A DNA stretch of 64,000 nucleotides from Fibrobacter sp. (GCA_017503015.1 JAFVTX010000041.1:1-64000); one strand, 5' to 3'. Counted from the first letter of the stretch, positions 44,549 through 52,933 are shown. The notes: generated from the letters alone by a model not told the origin. Numbers and translations: made by a program.

Positions 44549-45814
44549 ATGGAAAGCGAAAAAAAAGACAATAACTACCTGTTTGATTCCGGGAACCTTT
44601 CGGAAGGCGCTCTCGCGAAAAAGCACCGCATTGAAAACGACCCCAGCGCCCGCACTAATATAATGGACTATTTGCCCGGCATGGAAATCATCCAGTCGGA
44701 CATTGCCGACAAGGTACTTGCCGAATCCGAAAACTACGATTACTCCAAATACACCGGCAAGGACGTAAAGCGCGCCCTGGAACACGAACGCTGCACCTTG
44801 GAAGATTTTAAGGCTTTGCTCTCCCCTGCTGCCGCTCCGTATTTGGAACAGATGGCCGCCAAGGCAAAAATCGAGACCAGCAAGCACTTCGGCAACAACG
44901 TCTATTTCTTCACGCCGCTCTACATCGCGAACTACTGCGAGAACTACTGCGTCTATTGCGGGTTCAACTGCTACAACCATATCAAGCGCATGCAACTCAC
45001 CATGGAGCAGATCGAGCACGAGATGAAGGTCATCGCCGACAGCGGCATGGAAGAAATCCTGATTCTCACCGGCGAAAGCCGCGCGAAAAGCAGTGTGGAA
45101 TACATCGGTGAAGCCTGCAAGCTAGCCCGCAAGTATTTCCGCATGGTGGGCGTAGAAGTCTACCCGGTCAATGTGGACGAATACCGCTACCTGCACGAAT
45201 GCGGCGTGGACTACGTGACTGTCTTCCAGGAAACCTACGACAAGGTGCGTTTTGAACAACTTCACCTGCTAGGCCACAAGCGCGTATTCCCCTACCGTTT
45301 CGATTCCCAGGAACGAGCACTAATGGCCGGCATGCGAGGAGTGGCATTCTCCGCACTTCTTGGACTTTCGGACTTCCGTCGCGATGCGCTTGCCTCGGCA
45401 CTCCATGTGTATTTCTTACAAAAGAAATATCCGCATGCCGAAATGAGCTTAAGCTGCCCGAGACTGCGCCCCATCATCAATAACGACAAGATTGACCCGC
45501 TGGATGTTCACGAAAAAGAACTCTGCCAGGTGCTTTGCGCCTATCGTATCTTCTTGCCGTACGTGGGCATTACGGTCTCGAGCCGCGAAAGTAAGGAATT
45601 CCGCAACGGCATCGTGAAGATTGCGGCGACTAAAGTTTCTGCTGGGGTTTCTACCGGAATTGGCGACCACGAAAGCAAGTACAGCGGTCACGATGACGGG
45701 GAAGGTGGCGACGAACAGTTCGAAATCAACGACGGTCGCAGTTTTAACGCCATGTACTCTGACATCTCGGGCGAAGGCTTACAGCCTGTGCTGAACGATT
45801 ACCTTTACGTGTAG
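44549..45814 (+). CDS. thiH: 2-iminoacetate synthase ThiH
   Basis: The 421-residue radical SAM enzyme cleaves tyrosine to give dehydroglycine for the thiazole ring of thiamine. CENYCVYCGF carries the [4Fe-4S] cysteines. LSPAAAPYLEQMA, FGNNVYFFTPLYIANYC, VYPVNVDEY and SLSCPRLRPI are ThiH blocks. An in-frame ATG at 44513 would add 12 residues encoded by a hairpin repeat (EMPVTGMTASK). ATG 44549 is preferred because TATATT at 44497-44502 would put the transcript start almost at 44513; neither start has a good ribosome site. thiE lies 1.8 kb downstream on the same strand. The remaining thiazole genes are outside this window. Confidence 0.88.
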   Translation: MESEKKDNNYLFDSGNLSEGALAKKHRIENDPSARTNIMDYLPGMEIIQSDIADKVLAESENYDYSKYTGKDVKRALEHERCTLEDFKALLSPAAAPYLEQMAAKAKIETSKHFGNNVYFFTPLYIANYCENYCVYCGFNCYNHIKRMQLTMEQIEHEMKVIADSGMEEILILTGESRAKSSVEYIGEACKLARKYFRMVGVEVYPVNVDEYRYLHECGVDYVTVFQETYDKVRFEQLHLLGHKRVFPYRFDSQERALMAGMRGVAFSALLGLSDFRRDALASALHVYFLQKKYPHAEMSLSCPRLRPIINNDKIDPLDVHEKELCQVLCAYRIFLPYVGITVSSRESKEFRNGIVKIAATKVSAGVSTGIGDHESKYSGHDDGEGGDEQFEINDGRSFNAMYSDISGEGLQPVLNDYLYV

Positions 45815-45816
45815 GT

Positions 45817-46607
45817 CTACTTTTTCTTGCCGCCGTTACAGCCGGCATCGCCCAGAGTAGAAAAGCATACACCATGCTTACTATAGAAGGCGTAGTTGTA
45901 ATTTTTGCCGTTAGGAAGCAAGTACACCTCTAGCGAACCACCGGGATGATTTACACCACTCCACCGGACACTAACAGTGTAGCGGGTGTTCTCGTCTTTT
46001 TCGCCCTTATTTAAGGCCTCACTGATAAACATGGGCTTTTTAGGAGCTGTACGCCACCATTGTGCATCATTGTTGTTATGGTCATTCCAAGAAAAAGATG
46101 TATAGGTGTCGGTCTCTTTTTTGTAGTTGCCTGTAATTCTTCCAGCGATAATATCTGCAACGCCTTCAAACCCGGCTTCGTTCAATGCATTGTACCATGT
46201 TCCACTGGTACCGATTATTTCGCTGATGTTGTGTGTATTGTTTGCTTGGTTATGACTGTTCTGCACATTTATCGACAAACCATTGTGCAGTTCTATAACA
46301 AAAAGCGTCGCCCCTCTATTTGAAGAAAGTCCGTTTTTCATTGTCGTGGTTAGAGTAGTCATTTGGTCGCTGTTTTTTTCTTTACCGTTGTGGTTTTCGT
46401 CAGGGCATCTCCGTCTTCAACCAGAGCCCTGTTCAACGCATTTCTCAAGTAATAGAACTTTAACAAATCGATCTATTCGCGTGACCGTTCGATAATGCCA
46501 AAAATGTTAGGAATAGCGATACCCGCAAGCAAGCCCATAATCACGATGACAATCATGACCTCTATGTGGGTAAAGCCCCGCCTACAACGCTTTGCTTTCT
46601 TTTCCAT
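45817..46607 (-). pseudogene. Degenerate prepilin-like gene
   Basis: Read on the minus strand from 46607, the product starts MEKKAKRCRRGFTHIEVMIV, a type IV prepilin leader and N-terminal helix nearly the same in DNA as the intact gene at 46658-47452. An in-frame TAG replaces an Asn codon after IIERSRE (about 46474). The frame then continues as IDLLKFYYLRNALNRALVED, but shifts near an A-rich run (about 46375-46390), after which the C-terminal domain (ATLFVIELHNGLSINVQ..., GTWYNALNEAGFEGVADI) is open to the stop at 45817. One stop and one frameshift make a working full-length pilin unlikely. Confidence 0.8.
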
Positions 46608-46657
46608 ATACCAAAACACTCTAGCCCAAAGATCCAACCCGTACCGAGCACCTAGCA

Positions 46658-47452
46658 CTAGTCACATTTCTTGCTGAAGGATTTGCAAGCATTGTCACCT
46701 TCCGTCGAGAAACAAACTCCGTGTTCGGTCTTGAAGGCCTTATTGTTCATGTTTCCGCTACTGGGCAGCAGGGCCACCTCAACGGAACGGCTGCTTGCGT
46801 CTCCGCCAGACCATCTGAAGTTCATTGTCAGACGGTAATTTCCAGAGCAGTCACCCTGGTTCAATGCCTTGCTTATAAACATTGGACTCTTGGGGTATGT
46901 CCGCCAATTACTACCATCTTTTTTCGCATAATAACTTGTATTTGACTGGTCTAATTTGCTATAATCGGTTTTGTCAAGTCTTGACGCTACGATGTCGGCT
47001 ACTCCTTCAAATCCTGCTTCCATCAAAGCATTGTACCAAGTACCCCCGTCACCTATAAGCTGACACATGTTGACGCTATTGTTTGCTTTTCCGTGAGACC
47101 CCTGTACATTGATGGATACGCCATTCTTGACTTCAATTACAAAAAGAGTTACGCCCTGAGTGCCTTTTAGATATTTGGTTAACGAGTCCTGATTGGCCTT
47201 ATTGCCACTTGTATAGGCAGTGTTCATGAGAGCGTTCGCATCATCAACAAGCGCCCTGTTCAGCGCTTCTCTCAGATAAAACAGCTTTAGCCGGTCTATG
47301 TTTTCTCTAGACCGTTCTATCAAACCCATAATGTTCGGTACCGCAATACCCGCAAGCAAGCCCATTATCACGATGACAATCATGACTTCTATGAGGGTAA
47401 AGCCCCGCCTCTTATCGGTAGAATGCTTCCGCAATAATACACCTAAACACAT
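46658..47452 (-). CDS. Prepilin-like protein (type IV pilin / type II pseudopilin N-terminus)
   Basis: The 264-residue protein has a leader KHSTDKRRG, followed by FTLIEVMIVIVIMGLLAGIA, the class III signal that prepilin peptidase cuts before Phe, and a helix (about 20-65). The C-terminal globular domain has VTLFVIEVKNGVSINVQGSH, GTWYNALMEAGFEGVADIV and Cys residues near the end (CKSFSKKCD). The start at 47452 is chosen for a normal leader length; the frame is open to 47530. A degenerate copy follows directly downstream. No other pilus genes are in the window, so assembly must depend on genes elsewhere. Confidence 0.8.
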   Translation of the reverse strand: MCLGVLLRKHSTDKRRGFTLIEVMIVIVIMGLLAGIAVPNIMGLIERSRENIDRLKLFYLREALNRALVDDANALMNTAYTSGNKANQDSLTKYLKGTQGVTLFVIEVKNGVSINVQGSHGKANNSVNMCQLIGDGGTWYNALMEAGFEGVADIVASRLDKTDYSKLDQSNTSYYAKKDGSNWRTYPKSPMFISKALNQGDCSGNYRLTMNFRWSGGDASSRSVEVALLPSSGNMNNKAFKTEHGVCFSTEGDNACKSFSKKCD

Positions 47453-47582
47453 ACTCACCCAAAATATACTTAAAAAAACAGAAAATGGCGCATTCTCTGG
47501 CCAAAAAACTGATAGCATGCGATAGTCCAAATTGCACTATTAAGGGCGAAAAAGTACTTTTTTTTCTATTATTCTTGCTACA

Positions 47583-48209
47583 ATGAAGCCACTCGACACC
47601 ACCCTTTATTTCATTACCGACAGCACCTGTGTTGCAGAAAACCGGTTCTTACCTGTGGTGGAGGCCGCCTGCAGGGGCGGTGCCACCATCGTTCAGCTGC
47701 GGGAAAAAGACCGGAGTACCCGCGAATATATGGAACTAGCCCGTGCCACCCACGAAATCACCACCCGGTACGGAATTCCGCTGATTATAGACGACCGTGT
47801 GGATGTGGCCCTGGCTATCGGAGCCGAGGGTGTTCATGTAGGGCAATCCGACATGCCTGTCCGGGACGCCCGAAGGCTGATGGGGCCAGAAAGAATCGTC
47901 GGAGCCACCACCAAGACCGTGCCCCAGGCCCTGGAAGCCTTTGAACAAGGGGCCGATTACCTGGGCTGCGGCGCCATCTACCCCACCACAACCCACGTGA
48001 AAACCGTCATCACACCAGTAGAGACATTGAAGGAAATCGTAAAAGCCGTTCCCATCCCGGTGAATGCCATCGGCGGGCTCAACAAAGACAACATCTTCGT
48101 GCTGAAAGATTCGGGAATCGCAGGCATATGCGTCGTCTCCGCCATCATGAAGGCCGCCGATCCGGAGGCTGCCACCAGGGAACTCAAGCAGGCGGTCAAA
48201 GAGTTGTGA
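47583..48209 (+). CDS. thiE: Thiamine phosphate synthase
   Basis: The 208-residue TIM-barrel enzyme joins the pyrimidine and thiazole parts of thiamine. Conserved segments are IVQLREKDRSTREY, LIIDDRVDVALA, GVHVGQSDMP, GATTKTVPQA (phosphate loop) and LGCGAIYPTTTH, with AIGGLNKDN near the end. No TPP riboswitch is seen before it. The last two codons and stop (GAG TTG TGA) are the first units of a 7-nt array. Confidence 0.95.
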   Translation: MKPLDTTLYFITDSTCVAENRFLPVVEAACRGGATIVQLREKDRSTREYMELARATHEITTRYGIPLIIDDRVDVALAIGAEGVHVGQSDMPVRDARRLMGPERIVGATTKTVPQALEAFEQGADYLGCGAIYPTTTHVKTVITPVETLKEIVKAVPIPVNAIGGLNKDNIFVLKDSGIAGICVVSAIMKAADPEAATRELKQAVKEL

Positions 48210-48321
48210 GTAGTGAGTAATGAGTTATGAGTTTTTATGATCGCGCCGAAGGCGCCAAATTACAGACTCAATACTGATAACTGACAACTCATTACTAATT
48301 CCGCATTCCACATTACACATT
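48201..48321. repeat. 7-nt periodic array with inverted arms between convergent genes
   Basis: The left arm reads GAGTTGT, GAGTAGT, GAGTAAT, GAGTTAT, GAGTTTT (48201-48235). A GCGCC/GGCGC mini-hairpin lies near 48243-48255. The right arm has reverse-complement-like units (ACTGATA, ACTGACA, ACTCATT, ACTAATT, CCGCATT, CCACATT, ACACATT). It abuts the thiE stop on one side and the stop of the minus-strand gene (48322) on the other. Confidence 0.8.
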
Positions 48322-48735
48322 TCAGAACCCCAATACCGCTTCGGAAATCTCGTTGGCTTCGTCGGAGTAGTCGTCAGCCCGATCCGGGATAAACTCCCCC
48401 CAAGCTTCGCTGACACCGCAACCCACGCCTACCTCTACGGTAGACCACTTGAATACGGCAAACACCTTCGGGAACATTTCCAGCAGGCCGTCCAACACGT
48501 CTTCGGGAGGTTCGTCTTCCACCAGCATGTTGCCGTCCATGGCCAAAAGCTCCGTTTCCGGCAGTTCTTCGAAGCGACACTCGTATTCGTCAGACACGAT
48601 GGGGTCCACGGAATACCAATCTCCCGAATCTTCGCTAGGGAGTTCCGCCTCCGGAAATTTTTCCATAAAGGCCTGCCACAGAAGGGCAAGGTCTGCCCCC
48701 TCGCCAATAAACCGGACTAAAACGCGACAATCCAT
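48322..48735 (-). CDS. Acidic protein of unknown function
   Basis: The 137-residue protein is very acidic (SEDSGDWYS, EDEPPEDVLDGLLEMF, DRADDYSDEANEISE) with two predicted alpha/beta segments (MDCRVLVRFIGEGADLALLW, VFAVFKWSTVEVGVG). AAGGAGGGTGAA before the ATG is a strong ribosome site, which supports it as real. I do not recognise the family. Confidence 0.7.
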   Translation of the reverse strand: MDCRVLVRFIGEGADLALLWQAFMEKFPEAELPSEDSGDWYSVDPIVSDEYECRFEELPETELLAMDGNMLVEDEPPEDVLDGLLEMFPKVFAVFKWSTVEVGVGCGVSEAWGEFIPDRADDYSDEANEISEAVLGF

Positions 48736-48788
48736 TTCACCCTCCTTAACAACAAGAATATAAATAAAAAGCAGAGAAAAGATATGCT

Positions 48789-48815
48789 AGATGGCGGATC
48801 AGGTCCGCCATGACG
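48789..48815. repeat. Intergenic hairpin of the genome repeat type
   Basis: ATGGCGGA and TCCGCCAT form a perfect 8-bp stem (48791-48798 with 48804-48811), followed by GACG. A partial second copy (GGCCGCCATGACG) follows at about 48829. Confidence 0.7.
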
Positions 48816-48882
48816 AGATGGAATATCAGGCCGCCATGACGTTCATAACCAGGTTTACCATAACATTTAATTATGGTCAGTC

Positions 48883-48893
48883 GGGGGGGGGGG
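48883..48893 (+). repeat. Homopolymer of 11 G
   Basis: Eleven consecutive G residues lie just past the end of the tRNA terminator. The tract is outside any gene. Confidence 0.9.
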
Positions 48894-48896
48894 CTG

Positions 48897-48931
48897 AAAA
48901 AAAGAAAAACCGGTTCCGAAAACGAAACCGG
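48897..48931 (-). terminator. Rho-independent terminator of tRNA-Lys
   Basis: On the minus strand a 9-bp stem with one U-G pair (48923-48931 with 48910-48918) and a TTTT loop is followed by a T-rich run (48897-48909). Confidence 0.85.
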
Positions 48932-48939
48932 CTTTTCAC

Positions 48940-49012
48940 TGAGCTACGAAGGGCTCGAACCTTCGACCCACGCCTTAAAAGGGCGTTGCTCTACCAACTG
49001 AGCTAGTAGCCC
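48940..49012 (-). tRNA. tRNA-Lys (anticodon UUU)
   Basis: The 73-nt gene folds as a cloverleaf: acceptor GGGCTAC with GTAGCTC (one G-U pair), D arm AGCTCAGTTGGTAGAGC, anticodon loop CTTTTAA, T arm with GGTTCGA. The discriminator base is A. CCA is not encoded. Confidence 0.96.
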
Positions 49013-49022
49013 GAGCGACCCA

Positions 49023-49050
49023 AATATAGAAACTTTTGCCTTTTTGTAAA
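49023..49050 (-). promoter_or_regulatory. Promoter of tRNA-Lys
   Basis: On the minus strand, -35 TTTACA (49045-49050) and -10 TATATT (49023-49028) are 16 bp apart, and transcription would start near the tRNA 5' end. The same 61 bp separate the tRNA from the divergent barrel-protein gene. Confidence 0.7.
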
Positions 49051-49073
49051 GGCAAATTTTGTAAATTTAGCCT

Positions 49074-50087
49074 ATGTTCAAGAAGATAAACTTCCAGGTG
49101 GTAGCGCTAGCTCTGCTTGCCACCGCGTTCGAGGCACAGGCCTACTTTTCGCAAGGCGATGCCGGTCAGGAAGTTTTCTCCTTCATGTCCACCTTCGACA
49201 GCCCCCGAAATGCGGCCCTTGAAAAATCCGCAGCTGCAGCACCATCCGCCGACCCGAGCATCGCCCAACTGAACCCGGCCGCTCTCCGGATGCCCGAAGG
49301 AAAGGAACGTACCGTCGGCATGCACTGGCAGACCGGCGAATTCTCCGAAAACCAGGGTTCCCTATACTACACCCGAGACTTCAAACGATTCCTGTACCAG
49401 ATTTCGTACAACTGGCTGGACTACGGAACTATCGAAGGCTATGACGAATACGGCAACGAGACCGGCAAGGACTACAACCCCCTGAGCCAGCTGGTCACCG
49501 CCACGGTAGCATTTCCCATGAAGCATTTCCAGTTCGGCGCCACCCTCAAGTTCGCAAGCGACAGGCTCGCCGACGAAGAGGGTGACCGTACCGCCTTCGG
49601 GGCGGCCTTCGACTGGGGCATTTCCTGGCAATCCGAAAACAAGCTGTGGGGACTGGCACTTGTGGCCCGCGATTTCGGTTGCCTGCTGCGGGACTACGTG
49701 GACGACGGCGAAGACGAATACTACCCCATGGGGCAAGTGTTCGCCCTTTCCGGATTCATGCGCCCCAAGAGTCTCCCGAAGTTGACAGTCTTTGGCGAAA
49801 CGAATTTTCCGCGGTATGCAGAGCCTCGCCTGAATATCGGCGCCGAGTACCTGCTGGGCAAGTACTTCGCCATACGGGGCGGTTTCACCCGGACATGGCT
49901 GGACCTGAAACGGGACGCCCTGGAGCTGATTCAAGACCGGAGCAGGCCCGACGAATCCAACGAGGCACGCTTCTTGAGCCTCGGCCTCGGCTACAGCATG
50001 GGCTTGTTCGCCCTAGACTACAGCTTTTCATACCTGGCCCAAGGGCTCGGGATGGAACACCGGGCCGGCCTGCGGTTTAATTTCTAG
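49074..50087 (+). CDS. PorV/PorQ-like outer-membrane beta-barrel protein
   Basis: The 337-residue protein has a signal peptide (about 1-23, ending EAQA), then a signature of the PorV/PorQ (UPF0164-like) group: FMSTFDSPRNAALEKSAAA, then SIAQLNPAALRMPEG, and a barrel that ends in Phe (GLRFNF). PorV and PorQ serve type IX secretion as shuttle or anchor factors. A role in secreting the enzymes with sorting-like tails in this window is an inference. It starts a two-gene unit with a GT2-like gene and diverges from tRNA-Lys. Confidence 0.72.
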   Translation: MFKKINFQVVALALLATAFEAQAYFSQGDAGQEVFSFMSTFDSPRNAALEKSAAAAPSADPSIAQLNPAALRMPEGKERTVGMHWQTGEFSENQGSLYYTRDFKRFLYQISYNWLDYGTIEGYDEYGNETGKDYNPLSQLVTATVAFPMKHFQFGATLKFASDRLADEEGDRTAFGAAFDWGISWQSENKLWGLALVARDFGCLLRDYVDDGEDEYYPMGQVFALSGFMRPKSLPKLTVFGETNFPRYAEPRLNIGAEYLLGKYFAIRGGFTRTWLDLKRDALELIQDRSRPDESNEARFLSLGLGYSMGLFALDYSFSYLAQGLGMEHRAGLRFNF

Positions 50088-50098
50088 GGCTAAACGCT

Positions 50099-50842
50099 AT
50101 GCGGCAGTTCGACGTTTTTGTCTGGGATTCGCCTGACATTACCGAGACAAAGCCGTCATTTACCGACCCGGCCCTGGGCTGGTTCTTTACGGACAATTTC
50201 AACGAAAGGCTGAACGAAAGCGACGCGGAATGGATCGTCTTTGCAAGCAGCGCCGTAACCATCGACCGAGAATTTTTGAACAGCCTGGCCGAAAACATCT
50301 CCGCATTCCCCATGGTGGACGCTTTCGCCCCGAGACTTCGATACGCCTCCATAGAAGACGGCGACAAGAAGTCCGTGAAATTCGTCGGCGGCTTTAGGCT
50401 CCACAAGTCCAGGGGAATCGAACCTATCGAAGAGGATGCACCCCTGCGGTATGTGGCCTGCCCAAGACCCGAAATTGCGGTCTTTTCCAGGCGGATAGTC
50501 CAGCGGACCGGGGCCTTCGATGCAAGCCTGCCTATTCCGGCACAGATTCTCGACTATGCCCTGAGGATGCACCACGCCGGCGGCAAGTGCTTTTCCGTCC
50601 CCTACCTGGTAGCCGGACTGCAAGGAATCCCGATGGCTTTTTCCAGCGAAAACAGGGAATGTCTCCCCCACATCGCCTACGCCCTTTCCAAGTCCCTCGG
50701 GATCAAGACCGCACGCTTTGTGACGGCCCACCCGTCGGTCATCGCAATCCTCTGGAAAAGCCGCAAGAGCCTAAGGGAAAAGCGGGACAAGGCCATACTC
50801 TTGAGCAAGCTTGCGCCGGAGACTTTACAGGAACTGTATTAA
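50099..50842 (+). CDS. Divergent GT2-like glycosyltransferase-fold protein
   Basis: The 247-residue protein has the outline of a GT-A glycosyltransferase: SDAEWIVFASSAVTIDREFL (where the metal-binding DxD would be, here not DxD), FAPRLRYASIEDG, then a region like the acceptor half (GAFDASLPIPAQILDYALRMHHAGG). The N-terminal nucleotide-binding strand is short, so the enzyme could be non-canonical or inactive. It starts 11 bases after the PorV-like stop. Its C-terminal part is basic (WKSRKSLREKRDK). Confidence 0.6.
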   Translation: MRQFDVFVWDSPDITETKPSFTDPALGWFFTDNFNERLNESDAEWIVFASSAVTIDREFLNSLAENISAFPMVDAFAPRLRYASIEDGDKKSVKFVGGFRLHKSRGIEPIEEDAPLRYVACPRPEIAVFSRRIVQRTGAFDASLPIPAQILDYALRMHHAGGKCFSVPYLVAGLQGIPMAFSSENRECLPHIAYALSKSLGIKTARFVTAHPSVIAILWKSRKSLREKRDKAILLSKLAPETLQELY

Positions 50843-50880
50843 TCCGGACGACGTCCAGACCATCAGTAAAAATATCCAGC

Positions 50881-50906
50881 GGATGCCCCAACAAGTGGGG
50901 CATGAC
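50881..50906. repeat. Intergenic hairpin of the genome repeat type
   Basis: ATGCCCCA and TGGGGCAT form a perfect 8-bp stem (50883-50890 with 50896-50903), followed by GAC, as in the repeats found inside genes. Confidence 0.75.
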
Positions 50907-50914
50907 GATGATGG

Positions 50915-50937
50915 AAAAACGACGGGGATTCCCGTCG
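50915..50937 (-). terminator. Terminator of the ketosynthase operon
   Basis: On the minus strand a 7-bp stem CGACGGG/CCCGTCG (50920-50937) with a 4-nt loop is followed by five T residues. It lies 10 bp after the ketosynthase stop. Confidence 0.75.
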
Positions 50938-50947
50938 CTAAAAGGAT

Positions 50948-52174
50948 TTACACTTTCTTGAAAATGAGGGACGTGTTGATTCCGCCGAAGGCGAAGTTGT
51001 TGCTCATCACGTATTCCACATCCATCTCGCGACCGTCACCGACGATATAGTCCAGCGGGGCGCATTCCGGGTCCACGTTTTTCAGGTTCAGGTTGGGGCT
51101 GAACCAGCCCCGGTTCATCATGTGGATAGACGTCCAGGCCTCGATACCGCCACAAGCGCCCAGGGTATGCCCGATGTAGCTCTTGAGACTGCTGATGGGG
51201 GCGCTACGGCCCTTCAGGGCGTTGTAGGTGGCCCAGGTCTCGGCCCGGTCGCCATGCTTGGTGGCTGTTCCGTGACCGTTCACATAGCCGATGGCATCGG
51301 GAGTGATTCCCGCATCTTCCAAGGCCAGTTCCAGAGCCCGCTGCATAGTTTCTTGCTTGGGCTGGGTCAGGTGGTCGCCGTCGGTATTGTTACCGAAGCC
51401 CACCAGTTCCGCATAAATTTTTGCACCGCGGGCACGGGCATGCTCGTATTCCTCGAGAATCAAGGTGCCGCTTCCTTCGCCAATAACCAAGCCGTCGCGG
51501 TCCCGGTCATAGCTGGCGGGAGTGAGTTTGGGCGTATCGTTCTTGACGGACGTTGCAAAAAGCGTATCGAAAACGGCAGATTCCGTGGGGTCCAGCTCGT
51601 CGGCACCGCCTGCCACCATAGCGTCCTGCTTGCCGTACTTGATGGCCTCGTAGGCGTTACCGATGGCAAGGCTTCCGGAGGTGCAGGCCGTGTTGGTGGT
51701 AATCATGCGGCCCGTAAGCCCAAAGGTCACGCCGATGTTCACGGCGCAGGTCTGAGGCATGGACTTGATGTAGGTGGTAGCCGTAATTTTCGAACTGTCG
51801 TTGGTGACAATCATGGAGAAGAAATCTACCAAGGGCATCACGGAGCCCATGGAAGACCCGTAGGCCACGCCGACACGTCCGGAATGCAAGAAATCCTGGT
51901 CTTCCAGAAGCCCGGAACATTCCAGGGCCTTCTGGGCGCCCACCGTAGCCAGCAGTGCCACACGGCCCATACCGCGTACCTTGCGGCGGGGCATTTCAGG
52001 AAACTGGTAGTTCACCGGAACCGCCAGACGGGTGTTCATCTGCACGTACTTGTCCCATTCGTCCATGCGGACCACCTTGTTCTCCAGCTTTTTCAGGCTG
52101 TCGAAAATTTCGTCCATCTCGGAACCCAAGGCCGAAATGCAGGAACCTCCCGTAACAACAACCCTACGGGTCAT
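50948..52174 (-). CDS. Beta-ketoacyl-ACP synthase (aryl-polyene/FabF-like)
   Basis: The 408-residue condensing enzyme has the Cys-His-His triad: NTACTSGS (C164), NGHGTATKHGD and SLKSYIGHTLGACG. The last block ends NNFAFGGINTSLIF. It elongates acyl chains on ACP. It overlaps the upstream ketoreductase by 4 bp (ATGA). The KS-KR order next to an MMPL exporter and a LolA-like gene recalls aryl-polyene clusters, but it could also serve ordinary lipid synthesis. Confidence 0.9.
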   Translation of the reverse strand: MTRRVVVTGGSCISALGSEMDEIFDSLKKLENKVVRMDEWDKYVQMNTRLAVPVNYQFPEMPRRKVRGMGRVALLATVGAQKALECSGLLEDQDFLHSGRVGVAYGSSMGSVMPLVDFFSMIVTNDSSKITATTYIKSMPQTCAVNIGVTFGLTGRMITTNTACTSGSLAIGNAYEAIKYGKQDAMVAGGADELDPTESAVFDTLFATSVKNDTPKLTPASYDRDRDGLVIGEGSGTLILEEYEHARARGAKIYAELVGFGNNTDGDHLTQPKQETMQRALELALEDAGITPDAIGYVNGHGTATKHGDRAETWATYNALKGRSAPISSLKSYIGHTLGACGGIEAWTSIHMMNRGWFSPNLNLKNVDPECAPLDYIVGDGREMDVEYVMSNNFAFGGINTSLIFKKV

Positions 52175-52899
52175 GCGAGACCTCCGTTTACAGAAATCAC
52201 CTGGCGGGTGATGTAGGCCGCCCCTTCCGAAAGCAGGAACACTGCCGTGGCGGCAACTTCGCTGGGCTTGCCCACCCGCTTCATGGGCACGGCCTGCAAG
52301 ATAATGTCCAGGGGAGCGTCCTTGATCATTTCGGTCTCGATAACGCCCGGCGCGATGCTGTTCACCGTGATGTTTCGGCTGGCAAGTTCAGTGGCCAGGG
52401 CCTTGGTAGCCCCGATGATGCCCGCCTTGGAGGCGCTGTAGTTTACCTGGCCCCGGTTGCCGATAACGCCGGAAACCGAGGAGATGGTGATAATGCGGCC
52501 AATGCGCTTACGACACATGGGCATCACCAGAGGTTGAACCACATTGTAAAAACCGCCCAGGTTGGTATCCACCACCTTGTCCCAGGAATCCCCGCTCATG
52601 CCAGCAAAGGTCATGTCGGCACAAACGCCTGCATTAAGAATCAGACCGTAATAAGTTCCGTTTTCCTCAATATCTTTGGTCAATACTTCCCGGCACTGAT
52701 CGCGGTCGGAAATGTCGAGCTGAAGCCCACGGATTTCTCCACCGGCAGCCTGGACCCTTTGTATAAGTTCATCGACCCTGGTCTTGCCCCTGTTGTAGCC
52801 CGCAACAACGGCATAACCTGCCTGGGCAACGGCTTCTGCAATGGCAGAACCGATTCCGCCACTAGCTCCGGTCACAAGAACCTGCTTCTTATCACTCAT
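52171..52899 (-). CDS. fabG: 3-oxoacyl-ACP reductase (SDR, FabG-like)
   Basis: The 242-residue short-chain dehydrogenase has the NADP-binding loop TGASGGIG (about 11-18), LNAGVCADMTF, catalytic SSVSG and YSASK, and a final TRQVISVNGG. It should reduce beta-ketoacyl-ACP to the hydroxyacyl form. TAGGAG lies 5 bases before the ATG at 52899. A promoter-like pair is seen upstream (52934-52962), so it may start a transcript with the ketosynthase. Confidence 0.9.
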   Translation of the reverse strand: MSDKKQVLVTGASGGIGSAIAEAVAQAGYAVVAGYNRGKTRVDELIQRVQAAGGEIRGLQLDISDRDQCREVLTKDIEENGTYYGLILNAGVCADMTFAGMSGDSWDKVVDTNLGGFYNVVQPLVMPMCRKRIGRIITISSVSGVIGNRGQVNYSASKAGIIGATKALATELASRNITVNSIAPGVIETEMIKDAPLDIILQAVPMKRVGKPSEVAATAVFLLSEGAAYITRQVISVNGGLA

Positions 52900-52933
52900 G
52901 GACACTCCTAAGCATTTCAATTATTCCACGCCA

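Noticed and set aside
44549-45814. HydG instead of ThiH
   Set aside because: The sequence blocks LSPAAAPYLEQ and PRLRPI fit ThiH, the C-terminal cluster-binding region of HydG is not evident, and no hydrogenase maturation genes are near, while thiE is.
45817-46362. Independent 181-residue gene
   Set aside because: The frame starts in the middle of a domain that is complete in the neighbouring pilin gene and lacks any signal or ribosome site. It is the 3' part of a broken pilin copy.
49039-49054. GCCTTT/AAAGGC hairpin as a terminator
   Set aside because: It lies in the promoter region of tRNA-Lys and the divergent gene and overlaps the -35 box, so a terminator role makes no sense there.
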